From the NCBI GenBank assembly GCA_910575665.1, contig CAJTFB010000003.1, positions 86,550 to 150,549 of the forward strand: DNA of 64,000 nucleotides, in the 5' to 3' direction. Source of the stretch: Eubacteriaceae bacterium (lineage in GTDB: Bacteria; Bacillota; Clostridia; Lachnospirales; Lachnospiraceae). Positions 26,981 through 36,782 of this stretch are shown in pieces (positions within the stretch are counted from its first letter, which is position 1; every line of letters begins with the position of its first letter). The position numbers and the translations under genes were made by a program. The notes under the pieces were generated by a model, which was given only the letters and a program-made list of their open reading frames with translations, ran no database searches and was not told where the DNA came from.

Positions 26981-28134
26981 GAAACCCATTATCCCAAACA
27001 GTTATGGAACTACAGCCCTCCGGTATCCGACGCTTTTTTGATATGGCCAATACTATGGAAAATGTCATATCTCTGGGTGTGGGAGAACCGGATTTCGATA
27101 CGCCCTGGCACATCCGGGAGGAAGGGATATATTCTCTTGAGCAGGGGAGGACCTATTACACCTCCAATGCAGGATTGCTTCCGTTGAGGCAGGAGATCAG
27201 CTGTTATCTTAAGGAGCGTTTTGATCTGCCCTATACTTCGGAGGAGATCTTGGTCACAGTGGGAGGGAGCGAAGGCATCGATGTGGCATTTCGCGCCATG
27301 CTGGATCCAGGAGATGAAGTGATTATTCCAGAACCCTGTTTTGTGTCCTACCTTCCCTGTGTAAAGATGGCAGGCGGTGTCCCTGTGGAGATCGCGCTGG
27401 AAGAAAAGGATCAGTTCAAGCTTACTCCTCAAAAACTCAGAGAAGCAATTACTGATAAGACGAAGATGGTGGTACTGCCATTTCCCAATAATCCTACGGG
27501 TGCCATAATGACGGCACAGGAGCTGCAGGCGGTGGCAGATATGATCAAAGAAAAAGATTTATTTGTCCTGTCGGATGAGATTTATTCGGAGCTCAGTTAT
27601 CATGGACAGCATGTGTCGATCGCCAGTCTGCCGGGAATGGCAGAGCGCACGGTGGTGATCAATGGTTTTTCCAAATCCTTTGCCATGACGGGATGGCGGC
27701 TGGGATATGCAGCGGCGCCAAGGGAGATCATCAAACAGATGATAAAGATTCATCAGTACATCATTATGAGTTCTCCTACCACCAGTCAGTATGCGGCGAT
27801 CGAGGCCTTGAAAAATGGTATGGAAGATGTGGGGCGGATGCGGGAAGCCTATAACCAGCGAAGAAGGTTTCTCGTAAAGGAGCTGAATGAGATGGGGCTT
27901 CCCTGTTTTGAGCCCTATGGAGCTTTTTATGTATTTCCCAATATCAGCCGATTTGGGATGACCAGTGAGGAATTTGCCGGGAGGCTTTTGCGGGAACAGC
28001 GGGTAGCTGTTGTCCCAGGAGATGCCTTTGGGAAATGTGGGGAAGGTTTTCTGCGGATCTCCTACGCATATTCCATCGAAAACCTAAAAGTGGCATTGGA
28101 AAAGATACAGAAATTTATAGACACTCTGTCGTAA
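26977..28134 (+). CDS. PLP-dependent aminotransferase, class I (fold type I)
   Basis: 385 residues; ATG 26977 overlaps the regulator by four bases. The PLP lysine is Lys233 in NGFSKSFAMTGWRLGY, preceded by NNPTG and DEIYSELSY, the core of aspartate-family aminotransferases (subgroup I-gamma). It transfers an amino group between an amino acid and a 2-oxo acid in the cytoplasm. The pairing with an Lrp regulator is common in clostridia, and the substrate may be aromatic or alanine-like; this cannot be settled from the sequence. A terminator was not seen; a promoter for the next operon overlaps its end. Confidence 0.88.
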   Translation: MRNPLSQTVMELQPSGIRRFFDMANTMENVISLGVGEPDFDTPWHIREEGIYSLEQGRTYYTSNAGLLPLRQEISCYLKERFDLPYTSEEILVTVGGSEGIDVAFRAMLDPGDEVIIPEPCFVSYLPCVKMAGGVPVEIALEEKDQFKLTPQKLREAITDKTKMVVLPFPNNPTGAIMTAQELQAVADMIKEKDLFVLSDEIYSELSYHGQHVSIASLPGMAERTVVINGFSKSFAMTGWRLGYAAAPREIIKQMIKIHQYIIMSSPTTSQYAAIEALKNGMEDVGRMREAYNQRRRFLVKELNEMGLPCFEPYGAFYVFPNISRFGMTSEEFAGRLLREQRVAVVPGDAFGKCGEGFLRISYAYSIENLKVALEKIQKFIDTLS

Positions 28135-28146
28135 TTATGATATACT
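28118..28146 (+). promoter_or_regulatory. Promoter of the CheX-like gene
   Basis: TAGACA (28118-28123) and TATACT (28141-28146) are 17 bases apart. Transcription would start near 28153 and leave a 100-base leader. Confidence 0.65.
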
Positions 28147-28152
28147 AAAAAT

Positions 28153-28203
28153 TAGCCAAAAGGTTATGCAAATGGTGTCAATCAGAGCCATAAACCTGTT
28201 GGG
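28153..28203 (+). ncRNA. Structured leader with mutually exclusive helices, candidate riboswitch-like element
   Basis: TAGCC (28153-28157) can pair with GGTTA (28162-28166) across an AAAA loop, or AGGTT (28161-28165) can pair with AACCT (28193-28197) around an inner ATGG/CCAT helix (28172-28175 and 28188-28191). The two folds exclude each other. The GCAAA and TAAACC runs recall the c-di-GMP-I core, but the match is incomplete, so no class is assigned. Confidence 0.3.
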
Positions 28204-28252
28204 GGAGAGTTAATCAGACGGAAGTATTTTGTCTGGAAAGGAGAAAGGAAAT

Positions 28253-28720
28253 ATGGCTACACTGAATGCAGAACATATCAATCCTTTTTTGATAGCGGCT
28301 AAAAAAGTGATTCAGGACATGTGTTTCGTCGAAGTGTCCATACAGAAGCCGGGCTTAAAGGAAGCCGATTTCGGACCTGATACATGGGTTATTATCATTG
28401 GTGTCACGGGTGAGATGAGAGGTCAGGTTCTCCTTGCCATGGCAGAAAAAGACGCCTGTAATATTGCCTCGAAGATGTGTATGACGGAGGTAAAGAGTAT
28501 CGATGATTTTTCAGCGAGTGCACTCAGCGAGCTTGGCAATATGATTATGGGAAATGCAGCTACTGTGTTTTCATCGAGTGGAGTAGGGATTGACATTACG
28601 CCTCCGGCGCTATCCCATGGCAAAGTGAGTTTTACTAACACATATGCAAAGAGTCTTTGCGTTCCATTGTCCTTTGATGGATCGGTAGTGGAATTGTATT
28701 TGGCACTGAGACAAGAATAA
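28253..28720 (+). CDS. cheX: CheX-like chemotaxis phosphatase
   Basis: ATG 28253 is used, after GGAGAAAGG. The 155-residue protein ends its core with SALSELGNMIMGNAA, the E-x2-N signature of CheC/CheX phosphatases that remove phosphate from CheY, and has the CheX beta-sheet spacing (VIIIGVTGEMRGQVLLAM). It lies upstream of a chemoreceptor gene, separated by trmL and a terminator. A structured leader and its own promoter control it. No CheA/CheY/CheW is present in the window, so it must work with genes elsewhere or act in a type IV pilus or c-di-GMP pathway. Confidence 0.78.
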   Translation: MATLNAEHINPFLIAAKKVIQDMCFVEVSIQKPGLKEADFGPDTWVIIIGVTGEMRGQVLLAMAEKDACNIASKMCMTEVKSIDDFSASALSELGNMIMGNAATVFSSSGVGIDITPPALSHGKVSFTNTYAKSLCVPLSFDGSVVELYLALRQE

Positions 28721-28735
28721 CATAGGAATTGTGAT

Positions 28736-28766
28736 AAAAATGTTATGTGATACATAGCATTTTTTC
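28736..28766 (+). terminator. Rho-independent terminator after cheX
   Basis: AAAAATGTTATG and CATAGCATTTTT form a 12-bp stem (one G-U pair) around TGATA, followed by T residues. Confidence 0.85.
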
Positions 28767-28818
28767 ATCTTTTTGGGTGAATAAAGAAATTTTTGGCAGC
28801 GAAGGAAAGGGGTTTCAG

Positions 28819-29322
28819 ATGATCAATATTGTTCTGCTGGAGCCAGAAATACCAGCGAATACCGGAAATATTGGGAGAACCTGCGTGGCTGCGGGAGCGA
28901 GACTTCATCTGATCGAACCAATGGGGTTTCAGATAACGGAGAAGCAGGTGAAGCGGGCAGGACTTGATTACTGGGATAAGCTGGATGTAACCATTTATGA
29001 TAGTTATCGTGATTTTATGAAGAAGAATCCGGCGGCGCAAATTTATATGGCGACCACAAAGGCGAGGAAGATCTATACAGAGGTGGCCTTTGAGGAAGAC
29101 TGCTATATTATGTTCGGTAAAGAAAGCGGAGGGATTCCGGAGGAAATTCTTGTGGAGAATGAAGAGAATACGATTCGGATACCGATGTATGAGGACATTC
29201 GTTCGTTGAATCTTGGAAATTCTGTAGCAGTAGTTTTGTATGAAGCGCTGAGACAGCAGGGGTTTGCACATTTAAATACAAAAGGAGATCTGCACAGGCT
29301 CTCATGGGCAGCAGATCAGTAA
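28819..29322 (+). CDS. trmL: tRNA (cytidine(34)/uridine(34)-2'-O)-methyltransferase TrmL
   Basis: ATG 28819 follows GAAAGGGG; earlier in-frame codons overlap the terminator. The 168-residue SPOUT protein has the family motifs [34 protein letters not shown] and [20 protein letters not shown]. It methylates the ribose of wobble base 34 of tRNA-Leu, using S-adenosylmethionine bound in the trefoil knot. Size is normal. The chemoreceptor gene follows with 16 bases spacing. Confidence 0.92.
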   Translation: MINIVLLEPEIPANTGNIGRTCVAAGARLHLIEPMGFQITEKQVKRAGLDYWDKLDVTIYDSYRDFMKKNPAAQIYMATTKARKIYTEVAFEEDCYIMFGKESGGIPEEILVENEENTIRIPMYEDIRSLNLGNSVAVVLYEALRQQGFAHLNTKGDLHRLSWAADQ

Positions 29323-29338
29323 AGGAGGTATTTTTAAT

Positions 29339-31060
29339 ATGAGAAGTAAGCGGGGTTTAGACAGGAGTAGAAACAAGAAGGTATCCATGCCTTTAAAGAT
29401 CAAGGGATTGATTTTTGTGGCGATCATGATCACACTTGTGATCCTTATCACGATCCTTGTTGCCTTGCCGCAGGTCCGGCAGACAATGAGTGCCACAGTG
29501 CAGGGATACATTCACGATGTGGTGGTTTCCAACGGAGAGATTTTAGGTACAGAGGTATCTGCCCGTGGAAGGAGTGCGCTGTCAAAGGATAAACTGGAAA
29601 GTCTGTTCAATGATTTGAAGATTCAAAACGTAGAATCCAGTTATGCTTATGTAGTAGATGCAGATGGAACCATGCTGTATCATCCGACGGCGGAAAAGAT
29701 CGGTCAGCCAGTGGAAAATGATGTGATTACCAAAGTTGTCGAGGAGATCAGTTCTGGTAAAGTTCCGGAGCCTGGTATTGTCACTTACAATTTTGGCGGT
29801 GAGGTAAAGTACGCGGGATATTATGTGAATCCGGAAGCAGACTTTATACTTGTTATCAGTGCAGATGAATCGGATGTTTTTTCCACTGTGAATCATGTTG
29901 TGACAGTGATGGCGGTTTCCGGCGGAATTGCCGAGTTGGTCTGCCTGATTATTGCTTTTATCGGTTTCCATATACTCATCGATCCGTTGAGAAAGATCGC
30001 ACAGATTGTGGCCAGGATGGGAGAGCTTGACTTTACAAAAGATCCGGAGCTGAATAAGCTTCTGAAAAGCAAGGATGAGACAGGGCTTATGGCAAGTTCC
30101 GTGTGTGAAGTACAGGAGAAGCTTGGCGAAGTGGTGGCAGAATTGAAGGGACAGAGTGAGAGATTGTATACCTCATCCGATAATCTTAGCAAAAATGCCT
30201 CTGTGACAGCTGGGACCATAAGTCAGATCAACAGTGCGGTTCGCGATATGGCGGAGGGTGCCTCTTCCCAGGCCCAGGACACCCAGACGGCTACGGAAAG
30301 TGTTATTGTTATTGGAAATATGGTAGAGGAGACCAATGAAGAGGTTTCCGGGCTTCGCAGTAACGTTGAGCGGATGAAGGAATCCGGAGAAGCAGCGAAC
30401 TGTAACTTGAAGGAACTGGAGGAGATCAATTCTGAGGTAAAAGAATCCATCGAGGAAATTTACCGTCAGACGAATACCACCAATGAGTCTGCTATGAAGA
30501 TCAAAGATGCCATTGCACTGATCACATCGATTGCAGAGGAGACCAACCTGTTATCTCTGAATGCTTCGATCGAAGCCGCGAGAGCAGGAGAGCAGGGAAA
30601 AGGATTTGCCGTTGTGGCAAATCAGATTCAGAAGCTTGCGGAGCAGTCCAATGATTCTGCTATGAAGGTTCAGGGAATCACTAATATGCTGATGGAGGAT
30701 TCTGAAAAAGCAGTAGTGACTATGGATAAGGTGAAGAAGATCATGGATACTCAGATGCAGAAGGTAGACACTACGGGAACTATGTTTTCTGAAGTTCAGG
30801 AGGGGATCGAAAAATCCATGCATGGTATTACCTCTATTTCAGAGAAGACACAGAATATGGATCAGGCAAGAGTGAATGTAGTAGACATCGTGCAAAATCT
30901 GACAGCCATCGCAGAGGAGAATGCTGCGGGAACAGAAGAGGCGTCTGCTTCCGTGACAGAAGTAAGCACAGTAGTAGATGATATTTCCAACAATGCAAAG
31001 CAGCTTCTTGATGTGGCTCATGTGATCGATCAACATATGAAGAAGTTCAGTGTAGATTAA
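29339..31060 (+). CDS. Methyl-accepting chemotaxis protein
   Basis: The 573-residue protein starts at ATG 29339 after AAAGGAGGT. Helix 1 (about residues 19-42) and helix 2 (about 190-213) flank an extracellular sensor of single-Cache type ([24 protein letters not shown]). A HAMP-like segment and a long coiled-coil signalling domain follow, with the hairpin tip [20 protein letters not shown] and [18 protein letters not shown]. It senses a ligand outside the cell and signals to CheA. Its gene lies in a chemotaxis-linked group with the CheX-like gene. Confidence 0.9.
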   Translation: MRSKRGLDRSRNKKVSMPLKIKGLIFVAIMITLVILITILVALPQVRQTMSATVQGYIHDVVVSNGEILGTEVSARGRSALSKDKLESLFNDLKIQNVESSYAYVVDADGTMLYHPTAEKIGQPVENDVITKVVEEISSGKVPEPGIVTYNFGGEVKYAGYYVNPEADFILVISADESDVFSTVNHVVTVMAVSGGIAELVCLIIAFIGFHILIDPLRKIAQIVARMGELDFTKDPELNKLLKSKDETGLMASSVCEVQEKLGEVVAELKGQSERLYTSSDNLSKNASVTAGTISQINSAVRDMAEGASSQAQDTQTATESVIVIGNMVEETNEEVSGLRSNVERMKESGEAANCNLKELEEINSEVKESIEEIYRQTNTTNESAMKIKDAIALITSIAEETNLLSLNASIEAARAGEQGKGFAVVANQIQKLAEQSNDSAMKVQGITNMLMEDSEKAVVTMDKVKKIMDTQMQKVDTTGTMFSEVQEGIEKSMHGITSISEKTQNMDQARVNVVDIVQNLTAIAEENAAGTEEASASVTEVSTVVDDISNNAKQLLDVAHVIDQHMKKFSVD

Positions 31061-31120
31061 TGTGATTGATCCAGCAGTGAATCATTAAAAAGTCATAATA
31101 AGTCATAATAAGTATATACA

Positions 31121-31165
31121 AAAAGAGTGTATTCTTCCGAGGGTTCAGAGGATACACTCTTTTTT
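31121..31165. terminator. Bidirectional terminator between the chemoreceptor and kinase genes
   Basis: AAAAGAGTGTAT and ATACACTCTTTT form a perfect 12-bp stem, with T runs on both strands, between two convergent genes. Just upstream the ten-mer AGTCATAATA is repeated in tandem (31091-31110). Confidence 0.85.
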
Positions 31166-31186
31166 AATGACTCTAAATCGAATTAC

Positions 31187-32281
31187 TTACTCTTTTCCTT
31201 TTTTTAGGGTAAAGATAAATTCTGTCCCAACGCCCTCCGTACTAACGACGTTGATGGTCTGATTGTGGGAATTGATGATCTCCTTGGAGATCGACAGGCC
31301 AAGTCCCGTTCCTTTTTTGTCTTTTCCCCGGGAAAGGTCAGTTTTATAAAAGCGGTCAAATACTTTACTAATACTGTTTTTCGGGATACCGATACCAGAG
31401 TCTTTCACAGAGACAAAGACCTTATCTCCCTTTTTGCGGGCGCCGATCCTCACTTCTGAGTTGGAATGGCTGAATTTGACAGCATTGTCGATAAGGTTAT
31501 AGAGTACCTGATGGATCTTTCCTTCATCGGCATGGACCATCAGTTCTTTTTTTGTATTAAAATCTAATACGAAGGTAATTCCCTTTTTGGCGGCGGTGCC
31601 TTCCAGAGTATTGACCGTCTGAATGATTGTTTCATGGATATTGAAGTTGGTTAGATCTAAAAGAACACTTTCGCGGTTAAAGGAATTCAGCTCCAGAAGA
31701 TTTGAGGTTAGGTTAGTGAGGCGGTCCGTCTCTGAGAGGATGATATTCAGATACTTTTCCTGGGTTTCATAAGGGATCGTGCCATCTAACATCGCCTGGG
31801 CATAACCCCGGATTGAGGTGAGGGGAGATCGAAAATCATGGGAAATATTTGAGATAAAAGCTCGCTGGTATTCATCAAAGTTATTCAGATCCTTCCCTAT
31901 GATATTTAGTGCATCTGCCAAATCCTGGTACTCATCATGAGTATGGAATATGACAGGCGGATTGTACCGGCTGACAGAAAAGGATTTTGCCGCCTGACAA
32001 AGCCTGCGCAGAGGAATAACGTTCGTAACATAGATCAGTATAAAAGCAAGGCCCAGCACAGCAGCCATAAGATAAAAGGTGCCATCCAGCAGATTAAAAT
32101 AATATCGGATCCGGGCAGGAACCACGGAGGTATCCAGATCTGGATTGTTCATGATTTCTTCCAGCACCCGGTTTTTGATAACCGTAAGGCCAAGGGTGTG
32201 GGTCATATAGTATGAGCCTGCAAAAATAAACAGATATAATAGCGCCAGTTTCCTGCCAAAGGTCAGTCGGAATCTTCTCAT
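31187..32281 (-). CDS. Sensor histidine kinase of a two-component pair
   Basis: Start at the ATG at 32281; GTG 32293 touches the AAAGGGG site and overlaps the stop of the regulator gene. The 364-residue protein has two transmembrane helices (about 9-28 and 50-75) around a short loop, HAMP, FISNISHDFRSPLTSIRG (phospho-His), NLIDNAVKFSH, DSGIGIPK and GTGLGLSISKEI. It is an intact kinase. It is encoded directly downstream of its regulator (translationally coupled), and resembles the VanS/PhoR type of small kinase; the signal is unknown. Confidence 0.88.
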   Translation of the reverse strand: MRRFRLTFGRKLALLYLFIFAGSYYMTHTLGLTVIKNRVLEEIMNNPDLDTSVVPARIRYYFNLLDGTFYLMAAVLGLAFILIYVTNVIPLRRLCQAAKSFSVSRYNPPVIFHTHDEYQDLADALNIIGKDLNNFDEYQRAFISNISHDFRSPLTSIRGYAQAMLDGTIPYETQEKYLNIILSETDRLTNLTSNLLELNSFNRESVLLDLTNFNIHETIIQTVNTLEGTAAKKGITFVLDFNTKKELMVHADEGKIHQVLYNLIDNAVKFSHSNSEVRIGARKKGDKVFVSVKDSGIGIPKNSISKVFDRFYKTDLSRGKDKKGTGLGLSISKEIINSHNQTINVVSTEGVGTEFIFTLKKGKE

Positions 32282-32289
32282 GCGCAGTG

Positions 32290-33012
32290 TCACCCCTTTA
32301 TTGTCTCAAATTTGTAACCGATTCCCCATACCGTGGCGATGCGCCATTCGCTGTGATCCTTGATCTTTTCCCGGAGGCGCTTGATATGGACATCCACAGT
32401 GCGGGTGTCCACTACGTATTCATAGCCCCAGATGCGGTCCAGAAGCTGTTCTCTTGTAAATACCTGATTGGGGTGGGTGGTAAGAAAATATAAAAGTTCC
32501 AGCTCCTTTGGAGGCATCTCAATGGAATTACCCATATAAGTGACAGAATAATTAGAGAGACTTACGGTGAGATCTTTATACTGTATCGATTCTGTCCCGC
32601 TGTCTTCAGGTTCCTCGGCTTCCACCACTTCATCCGGTTTCGGTTTATAACGTCTTAATACCGCTTTCACCCTCGCCACCAGTTCTTTAGAGTCAAAGGG
32701 TTTGATGATATAGTCATCCGCGCCCAGCTCCAACCCAAGCACCTTATCAAAGACTTCCCCCTTTGCTGAGAGCATGATGATCGGTACAGAGGAAGTTTTA
32801 CGTATCTCCCGACATACGTCGTAACCATCAATTCCAGGGAGCATAATATCCAGCAGGATCAGATCCGGCCGGAAGGAAGCATGCTTTTTCAATGCATCTT
32901 CTCCGTCATGTGCCTGCTGGCATTGAAAGCATTCCTTCGTCAGATAGAGCTCGATTAGTTCCGCAATATTGGTATCGTCATCTACGATAAGAATTTTTTG
33001 TTTATCCGCCAT
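32290..33012 (-). CDS. OmpR/PhoB-family response regulator
   Basis: Start ATG at 33012 (MADKQKILIVDDDT), after CAGAAAGGACG; a longer frame from 33057 has no such site. Receiver residues Asp11/12, Asp55 (LLDIMLPG) and Lys in IIKPFDSKELV are present, followed by an acidic linker (VVEAEEPEDSGTES) and a winged helix ending VDVHIKRLREKIKDHS and ATVWGIGYKFE. The linker is longer than usual. It forms an operon with the kinase gene. Confidence 0.9.
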   Translation of the reverse strand: MADKQKILIVDDDTNIAELIELYLTKECFQCQQAHDGEDALKKHASFRPDLILLDIMLPGIDGYDVCREIRKTSSVPIIMLSAKGEVFDKVLGLELGADDYIIKPFDSKELVARVKAVLRRYKPKPDEVVEAEEPEDSGTESIQYKDLTVSLSNYSVTYMGNSIEMPPKELELLYFLTTHPNQVFTREQLLDRIWGYEYVVDTRTVDVHIKRLREKIKDHSEWRIATVWGIGYKFETIKG

Positions 33013-33079
33013 AATGTGTTCGTCCTTTCTGAATCTTTGGGGTAGCTTAGGATACATACCGTCGAGCTGACGGCAGGAT

Positions 33080-35443
33080 CTATTTAAATTCTACTACGGT
33101 CACACCATATCCACCCTCTCCGAATTCACCCATTCGATAGGACTGAATATAATTTGTCTTTTTGCAGTGGGTTTGTACCGCATTTTTCAGGGCGCCAGTG
33201 CCAACCCCGTGTATGATCGTGACCTGGTGAAGTCTGGCGAGATAGGCATCATCTAGATATTTATCCAGTAAGGCGATGGCTTCATCGACGGTTTTCCCGA
33301 TCAAGTTTATACTCGAAGAGACATTCATGGATTTGGACATCTTGATTTTGCCCGTGTTGGAGCGCTCCCGAATCTTTTCTTTTCGAATCTGTAAGGTCTC
33401 TTCTTCCAGTAGCTCAAGATCCTTGATATCCACTTCCGAACGTAGGATACCCATCTGGACAAAAAGTTTGCCCTTATTATTTGGTAGGGTGCTGACAGTT
33501 CCTTTCACTCCCAGGGAGTGGACCATGACCAGATCGCCGATGCTCAACTTATCTGGGGCATTGGTATTGCGGCGCTTTTTCTTGCCAGAGTCTAACTTTT
33601 CACCTGTCCTTCGCAGTTCTTCCCGAATGGAAGAACGCTGTTTTTCCATATCCTTTATAGCGCCGCCCTCCATCCACTTATTGTATTTGCGGATGGATTC
33701 GTCAGCGATATTTTTTGCATTCTGAAGGATCTCATTTGCCTCTTCATTGGCGCGGCGCAGAATTTTGTCCTTTGCCTTGTCTATGCGCTCATTTTTTTCC
33801 TCCAGTTTTCTCTTCTGACGTTCGATCTCTTCTCGGTAGGATTCCGCTTTTTGCTGCTCTGCCTCCAGTTCTTTTCTCGTCTGCTCCAGACCTGTCACCA
33901 CATCCTCGAAGGAGCGGGCATCTTCATCTACCAGAGAATTGGCCTTGTCGATGATCTCCTTTGGTAGTCCCAGCTTGCTGGAGATGGCAAAGGCATTACT
34001 TTTTCCCGGAACGCCAATCAGAAGGCGGTAGGTGGGCTGCAGTGACTCCACGTCAAACTCGCAGGAAGCATTTTCCACCTGTTCAGTGGAAAGGGCATAT
34101 ACCTTGAGCTCGCTGTAATGGGTGGTAGCCATAGCTGTGACCTGCCGGTTCAGCAGATTGTCAAGAATAGAGATCGCCAGCGCTGCTCCCTCCACAGGAT
34201 CGGTGCCAGCTCCCAGCTCATCAAAAAGTGCCAGTGTATTTTTGTTTGCTCTCTTTAAAATAGAAATGGTATTGGTCATATGGGAAGAGAAGGTACTGAG
34301 GCTCTGCTCAATGCTTTGTTCATCGCCGATATCTGCATATACTTCTTCAAAAACCCGCAGATGTGAGCCGTCAAAAGCCGGAATATGAAGGCCTGCTTGT
34401 CCCATCAGGGTGAAGAGTCCCACCGTTTTTAGGGAAACCGTCTTCCCTCCGGTGTTTGGACCAGTGATGATCAACAGGCGGTAATCCTGTCCTAGTTTTA
34501 CATCAATAGGTACCACCCGATCTCTTGGTATCAGTGGATGGCGGCCTTTTTTTATTTCTATATAATTTTCTGAAAAGTCCGGCTCGCTTCCCTGCATTTT
34601 TTTGGAAAGTTTTGCTTTGGCAAAAATGAAATCGAGCTCGGCAAGCAGAATAACATTTCTTTCCAGGCCCTCTGCCTCAGGAGCACAAAGACTGCTTATG
34701 GAAGCAAGAATTTTTTCAATCTCTTCCTGCTCCTTCATGGCGAGCTCCGCCAGTTCGTTATTCAGCTTCACGATAGCCATTGGTTCAATAAAAAAAGTAG
34801 AGCCTGTGGCGCTCTGGTCATGGATCATTCCCTGAAAAGAAGATTTGTACTCCTGTTTTACCGGAAGGCAGTAGCGCCCATTTCGCATAGTGACCAGGTT
34901 GTCCCGGAGCATTTCCGAGGATGAATTTACGGTGGCATTCAGTTGTTCCCGCACTTTGTCATTGGTATTTTTGATGGTGCGGCGTATGCGCCGTAATTCA
35001 CTGCTGGCGTCATCGCTGATCTCTTCTTCTGAGAGAATACAACGGCGGATTTCCCGGAGAATCTCCGGAAATGTCTGCAGACCAGAAAAACGTCCGGAGA
35101 GAAAATCTGTCTCTTCGTCTTTGTCCTCATATTTCACAGCCCTCTCCGTCACATCTAGAAGGGCGCCGATCCGAAGAAGCTCTCCGGTTCCCAGCGTACC
35201 ACCTTTGCTAAGGGGCACCAGTCCCGGACGGATATCTGTCAGTCCGTGGAAGGACAGAGGTCCGTGATGAAAGATCCGAGTCAGGGCATGAGTGGTCTCT
35301 GCCTGCAGAGCGGTGATCTCGTTCTGGTCAGACAATGGGCGCAGCCGCTTGGCGCTATCTTTTCCCAGGGCAGAGTCAGCTTCCTCTACCAGCATATCTA
35401 TAATTTTATCAAATTCTAACGTTTTGCATACTTTCTTATTCAC
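33080..35443 (-). CDS. mutS2: Endonuclease MutS2
   Basis: The GTG start at 35443 has GGAGG eight bases upstream. The 787-residue protein has the MutS clamp and ATPase core (ITGPNTGGKTVSLKTVG Walker A; LALFDELGAGTDP Walker B), a central coiled coil (about 510-600) and a C-terminal Smr domain (YLARLHQVTIIHGVGTGAL). The MutS mismatch-recognition domain is missing, as is usual for MutS2. MutS2 suppresses homologous recombination and, in Bacillus, rescues collided ribosomes. The length is typical. Confidence 0.95.
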   Translation of the reverse strand: MNKKVCKTLEFDKIIDMLVEEADSALGKDSAKRLRPLSDQNEITALQAETTHALTRIFHHGPLSFHGLTDIRPGLVPLSKGGTLGTGELLRIGALLDVTERAVKYEDKDEETDFLSGRFSGLQTFPEILREIRRCILSEEEISDDASSELRRIRRTIKNTNDKVREQLNATVNSSSEMLRDNLVTMRNGRYCLPVKQEYKSSFQGMIHDQSATGSTFFIEPMAIVKLNNELAELAMKEQEEIEKILASISSLCAPEAEGLERNVILLAELDFIFAKAKLSKKMQGSEPDFSENYIEIKKGRHPLIPRDRVVPIDVKLGQDYRLLIITGPNTGGKTVSLKTVGLFTLMGQAGLHIPAFDGSHLRVFEEVYADIGDEQSIEQSLSTFSSHMTNTISILKRANKNTLALFDELGAGTDPVEGAALAISILDNLLNRQVTAMATTHYSELKVYALSTEQVENASCEFDVESLQPTYRLLIGVPGKSNAFAISSKLGLPKEIIDKANSLVDEDARSFEDVVTGLEQTRKELEAEQQKAESYREEIERQKRKLEEKNERIDKAKDKILRRANEEANEILQNAKNIADESIRKYNKWMEGGAIKDMEKQRSSIREELRRTGEKLDSGKKKRRNTNAPDKLSIGDLVMVHSLGVKGTVSTLPNNKGKLFVQMGILRSEVDIKDLELLEEETLQIRKEKIRERSNTGKIKMSKSMNVSSSINLIGKTVDEAIALLDKYLDDAYLARLHQVTIIHGVGTGALKNAVQTHCKKTNYIQSYRMGEFGEGGYGVTVVEFK

Positions 35444-35553
35444 ATTATTCCTCCAAAAAACTAAAGATGAAATTATTTTACCACAGAAAAACAGGGGTTA
35501 CAACGAAATTAGTAAAAAAACTGCCTGATTCCTGTCACAATACGAATCTATAC

Positions 35554-35582
35554 TTGATTTTATCCGCAAAACTCTGTAAAAT
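35554..35582 (+). promoter_or_regulatory. Promoter of the FN3 surface-protein gene
   Basis: TTGATT (35554-35559) and TAAAAT (35577-35582) with a 17-base spacer, 58 bases before the start codon. Confidence 0.65.
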
Positions 35583-35639
35583 GAGAAAGGATAAATGAAA
35601 TTCCGGCATCAAAGCCGGGGGAGGAAAGGATGAATAACA

Positions 35640-36761
35640 ATGAAGAGATGGATATGTTCCATTCTGTGTCTGTCGATGGTTGCAGGACTGGCATCCATAG
35701 AGGCGAAGGCTTCACGGGAGACTGACACAAACGAGGGTGAGATAAAGATCATGAGTGCACAGGCATCGGTGACGGACACGGCAACAGTAGAGACGCCCAA
35801 AACAGAGGTACCACTACCGTCATTGCCTGCATTTATCGGAAATTATACAGTGAAGGATGAAAGTGCTTTTCAGACAGCATTAAATACTGCTGACAAGACA
35901 TGGGTGATCACAGGCTATGTGGGAAATAAATCAGCCACAACGATCTATATTCCGGAGAAGATTAATGGAGTTAAGGTGACAGCTGTGGCGGACAAGGTGT
36001 TTGAGGGATGTCCGTATCTGAAACATGTGGTATTTATGGGAGATGTGGAGATCCAGGGAAACAGCATGTTTTTCCAGGGGCAGCAGGGAACCGGTGTTTC
36101 CTATGCGGCTGCCAGGCCGGAGATCTGGGGAAAAGCAAATGGAAAGACAGCTGCTTTTGCAGCGGGAGCTGGACTGGTATTCCATTCGCTGGATGGTTCC
36201 GCTCAGGTTTCTTCAAAGAAGGCAGCCGGACTTACCAAAGCCACGATCAATTGGAGTGCCGTGGATGGAGCTGCTTCTTACAATGTATTTCGAAAATCCG
36301 GAAAGGGTCAGTATGCCCTGCGCAGCAGCATATCAGCGGGTCTTTCTTTTACTGATGCTGGCTTAAAAGGTGGAAACACTTACAAATATAAAGTAACGCC
36401 GGTATTTGCAACTTCGGATGGAGAGACCATCGAAGGGTTTGCTTCTAAAGAAATCTCAGTATCGATGGTACCTGCGAAACTCAAAGGTGTTCGCGCCAAA
36501 GGAGTGAGAGGCGGCGTTCAGGTTAGATGGAAACGCAACAAAAATGTTTCTGGCTACCAGGTTTTTATGAAGGTTCATGTGAAAGGCTTTAAGACGAAGT
36601 TTAACCGCGTAAAGACCATTAAGAAAAACAAGATTACAGGTTATCGTTATAAAATGGCTGTCCGGGGTATGAAGTACAGCTATAAGGTCAGATCTTTTAA
36701 AAAGATCAAAGGAAAGAAGATATTCGGTCCCTATGTGACGGTATCAGCGAAAGCAAAATAG
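35640..36761 (+). CDS. Secreted protein with BspA-like repeat and FN3 domains
   Basis: ATG 35640 lies ten bases after GGGGGAGGAAAGG and opens a signal peptide (MKRWICSILCLSMVAGLASI). The mature part has a BspA-like LRR_5 module (IPEKINGVKVTAVADKVFEGC), one clear FN3 domain (about residues 195-280) and a second degenerate FN3 domain near the lysine-rich C-terminus. No sortase motif or membrane anchor is visible, but the basic tail may bind wall polymers. A surface adhesin-like role is inferred. It is followed by yhaM with 21 bases spacing and may be co-transcribed with it. Confidence 0.7.
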   Translation: MKRWICSILCLSMVAGLASIEAKASRETDTNEGEIKIMSAQASVTDTATVETPKTEVPLPSLPAFIGNYTVKDESAFQTALNTADKTWVITGYVGNKSATTIYIPEKINGVKVTAVADKVFEGCPYLKHVVFMGDVEIQGNSMFFQGQQGTGVSYAAARPEIWGKANGKTAAFAAGAGLVFHSLDGSAQVSSKKAAGLTKATINWSAVDGAASYNVFRKSGKGQYALRSSISAGLSFTDAGLKGGNTYKYKVTPVFATSDGETIEGFASKEISVSMVPAKLKGVRAKGVRGGVQVRWKRNKNVSGYQVFMKVHVKGFKTKFNRVKTIKKNKITGYRYKMAVRGMKYSYKVRSFKKIKGKKIFGPYVTVSAKAK

Positions 36762-36782
36762 AAAGGCTTAAAGGGAATTGAA

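Noticed and set aside
28153..28252. Firm call of a c-di-GMP-I riboswitch
   Set aside because: Only two short motifs match; the tetraloop-receptor stem and the full core are not visible, so only a candidate leader was listed.
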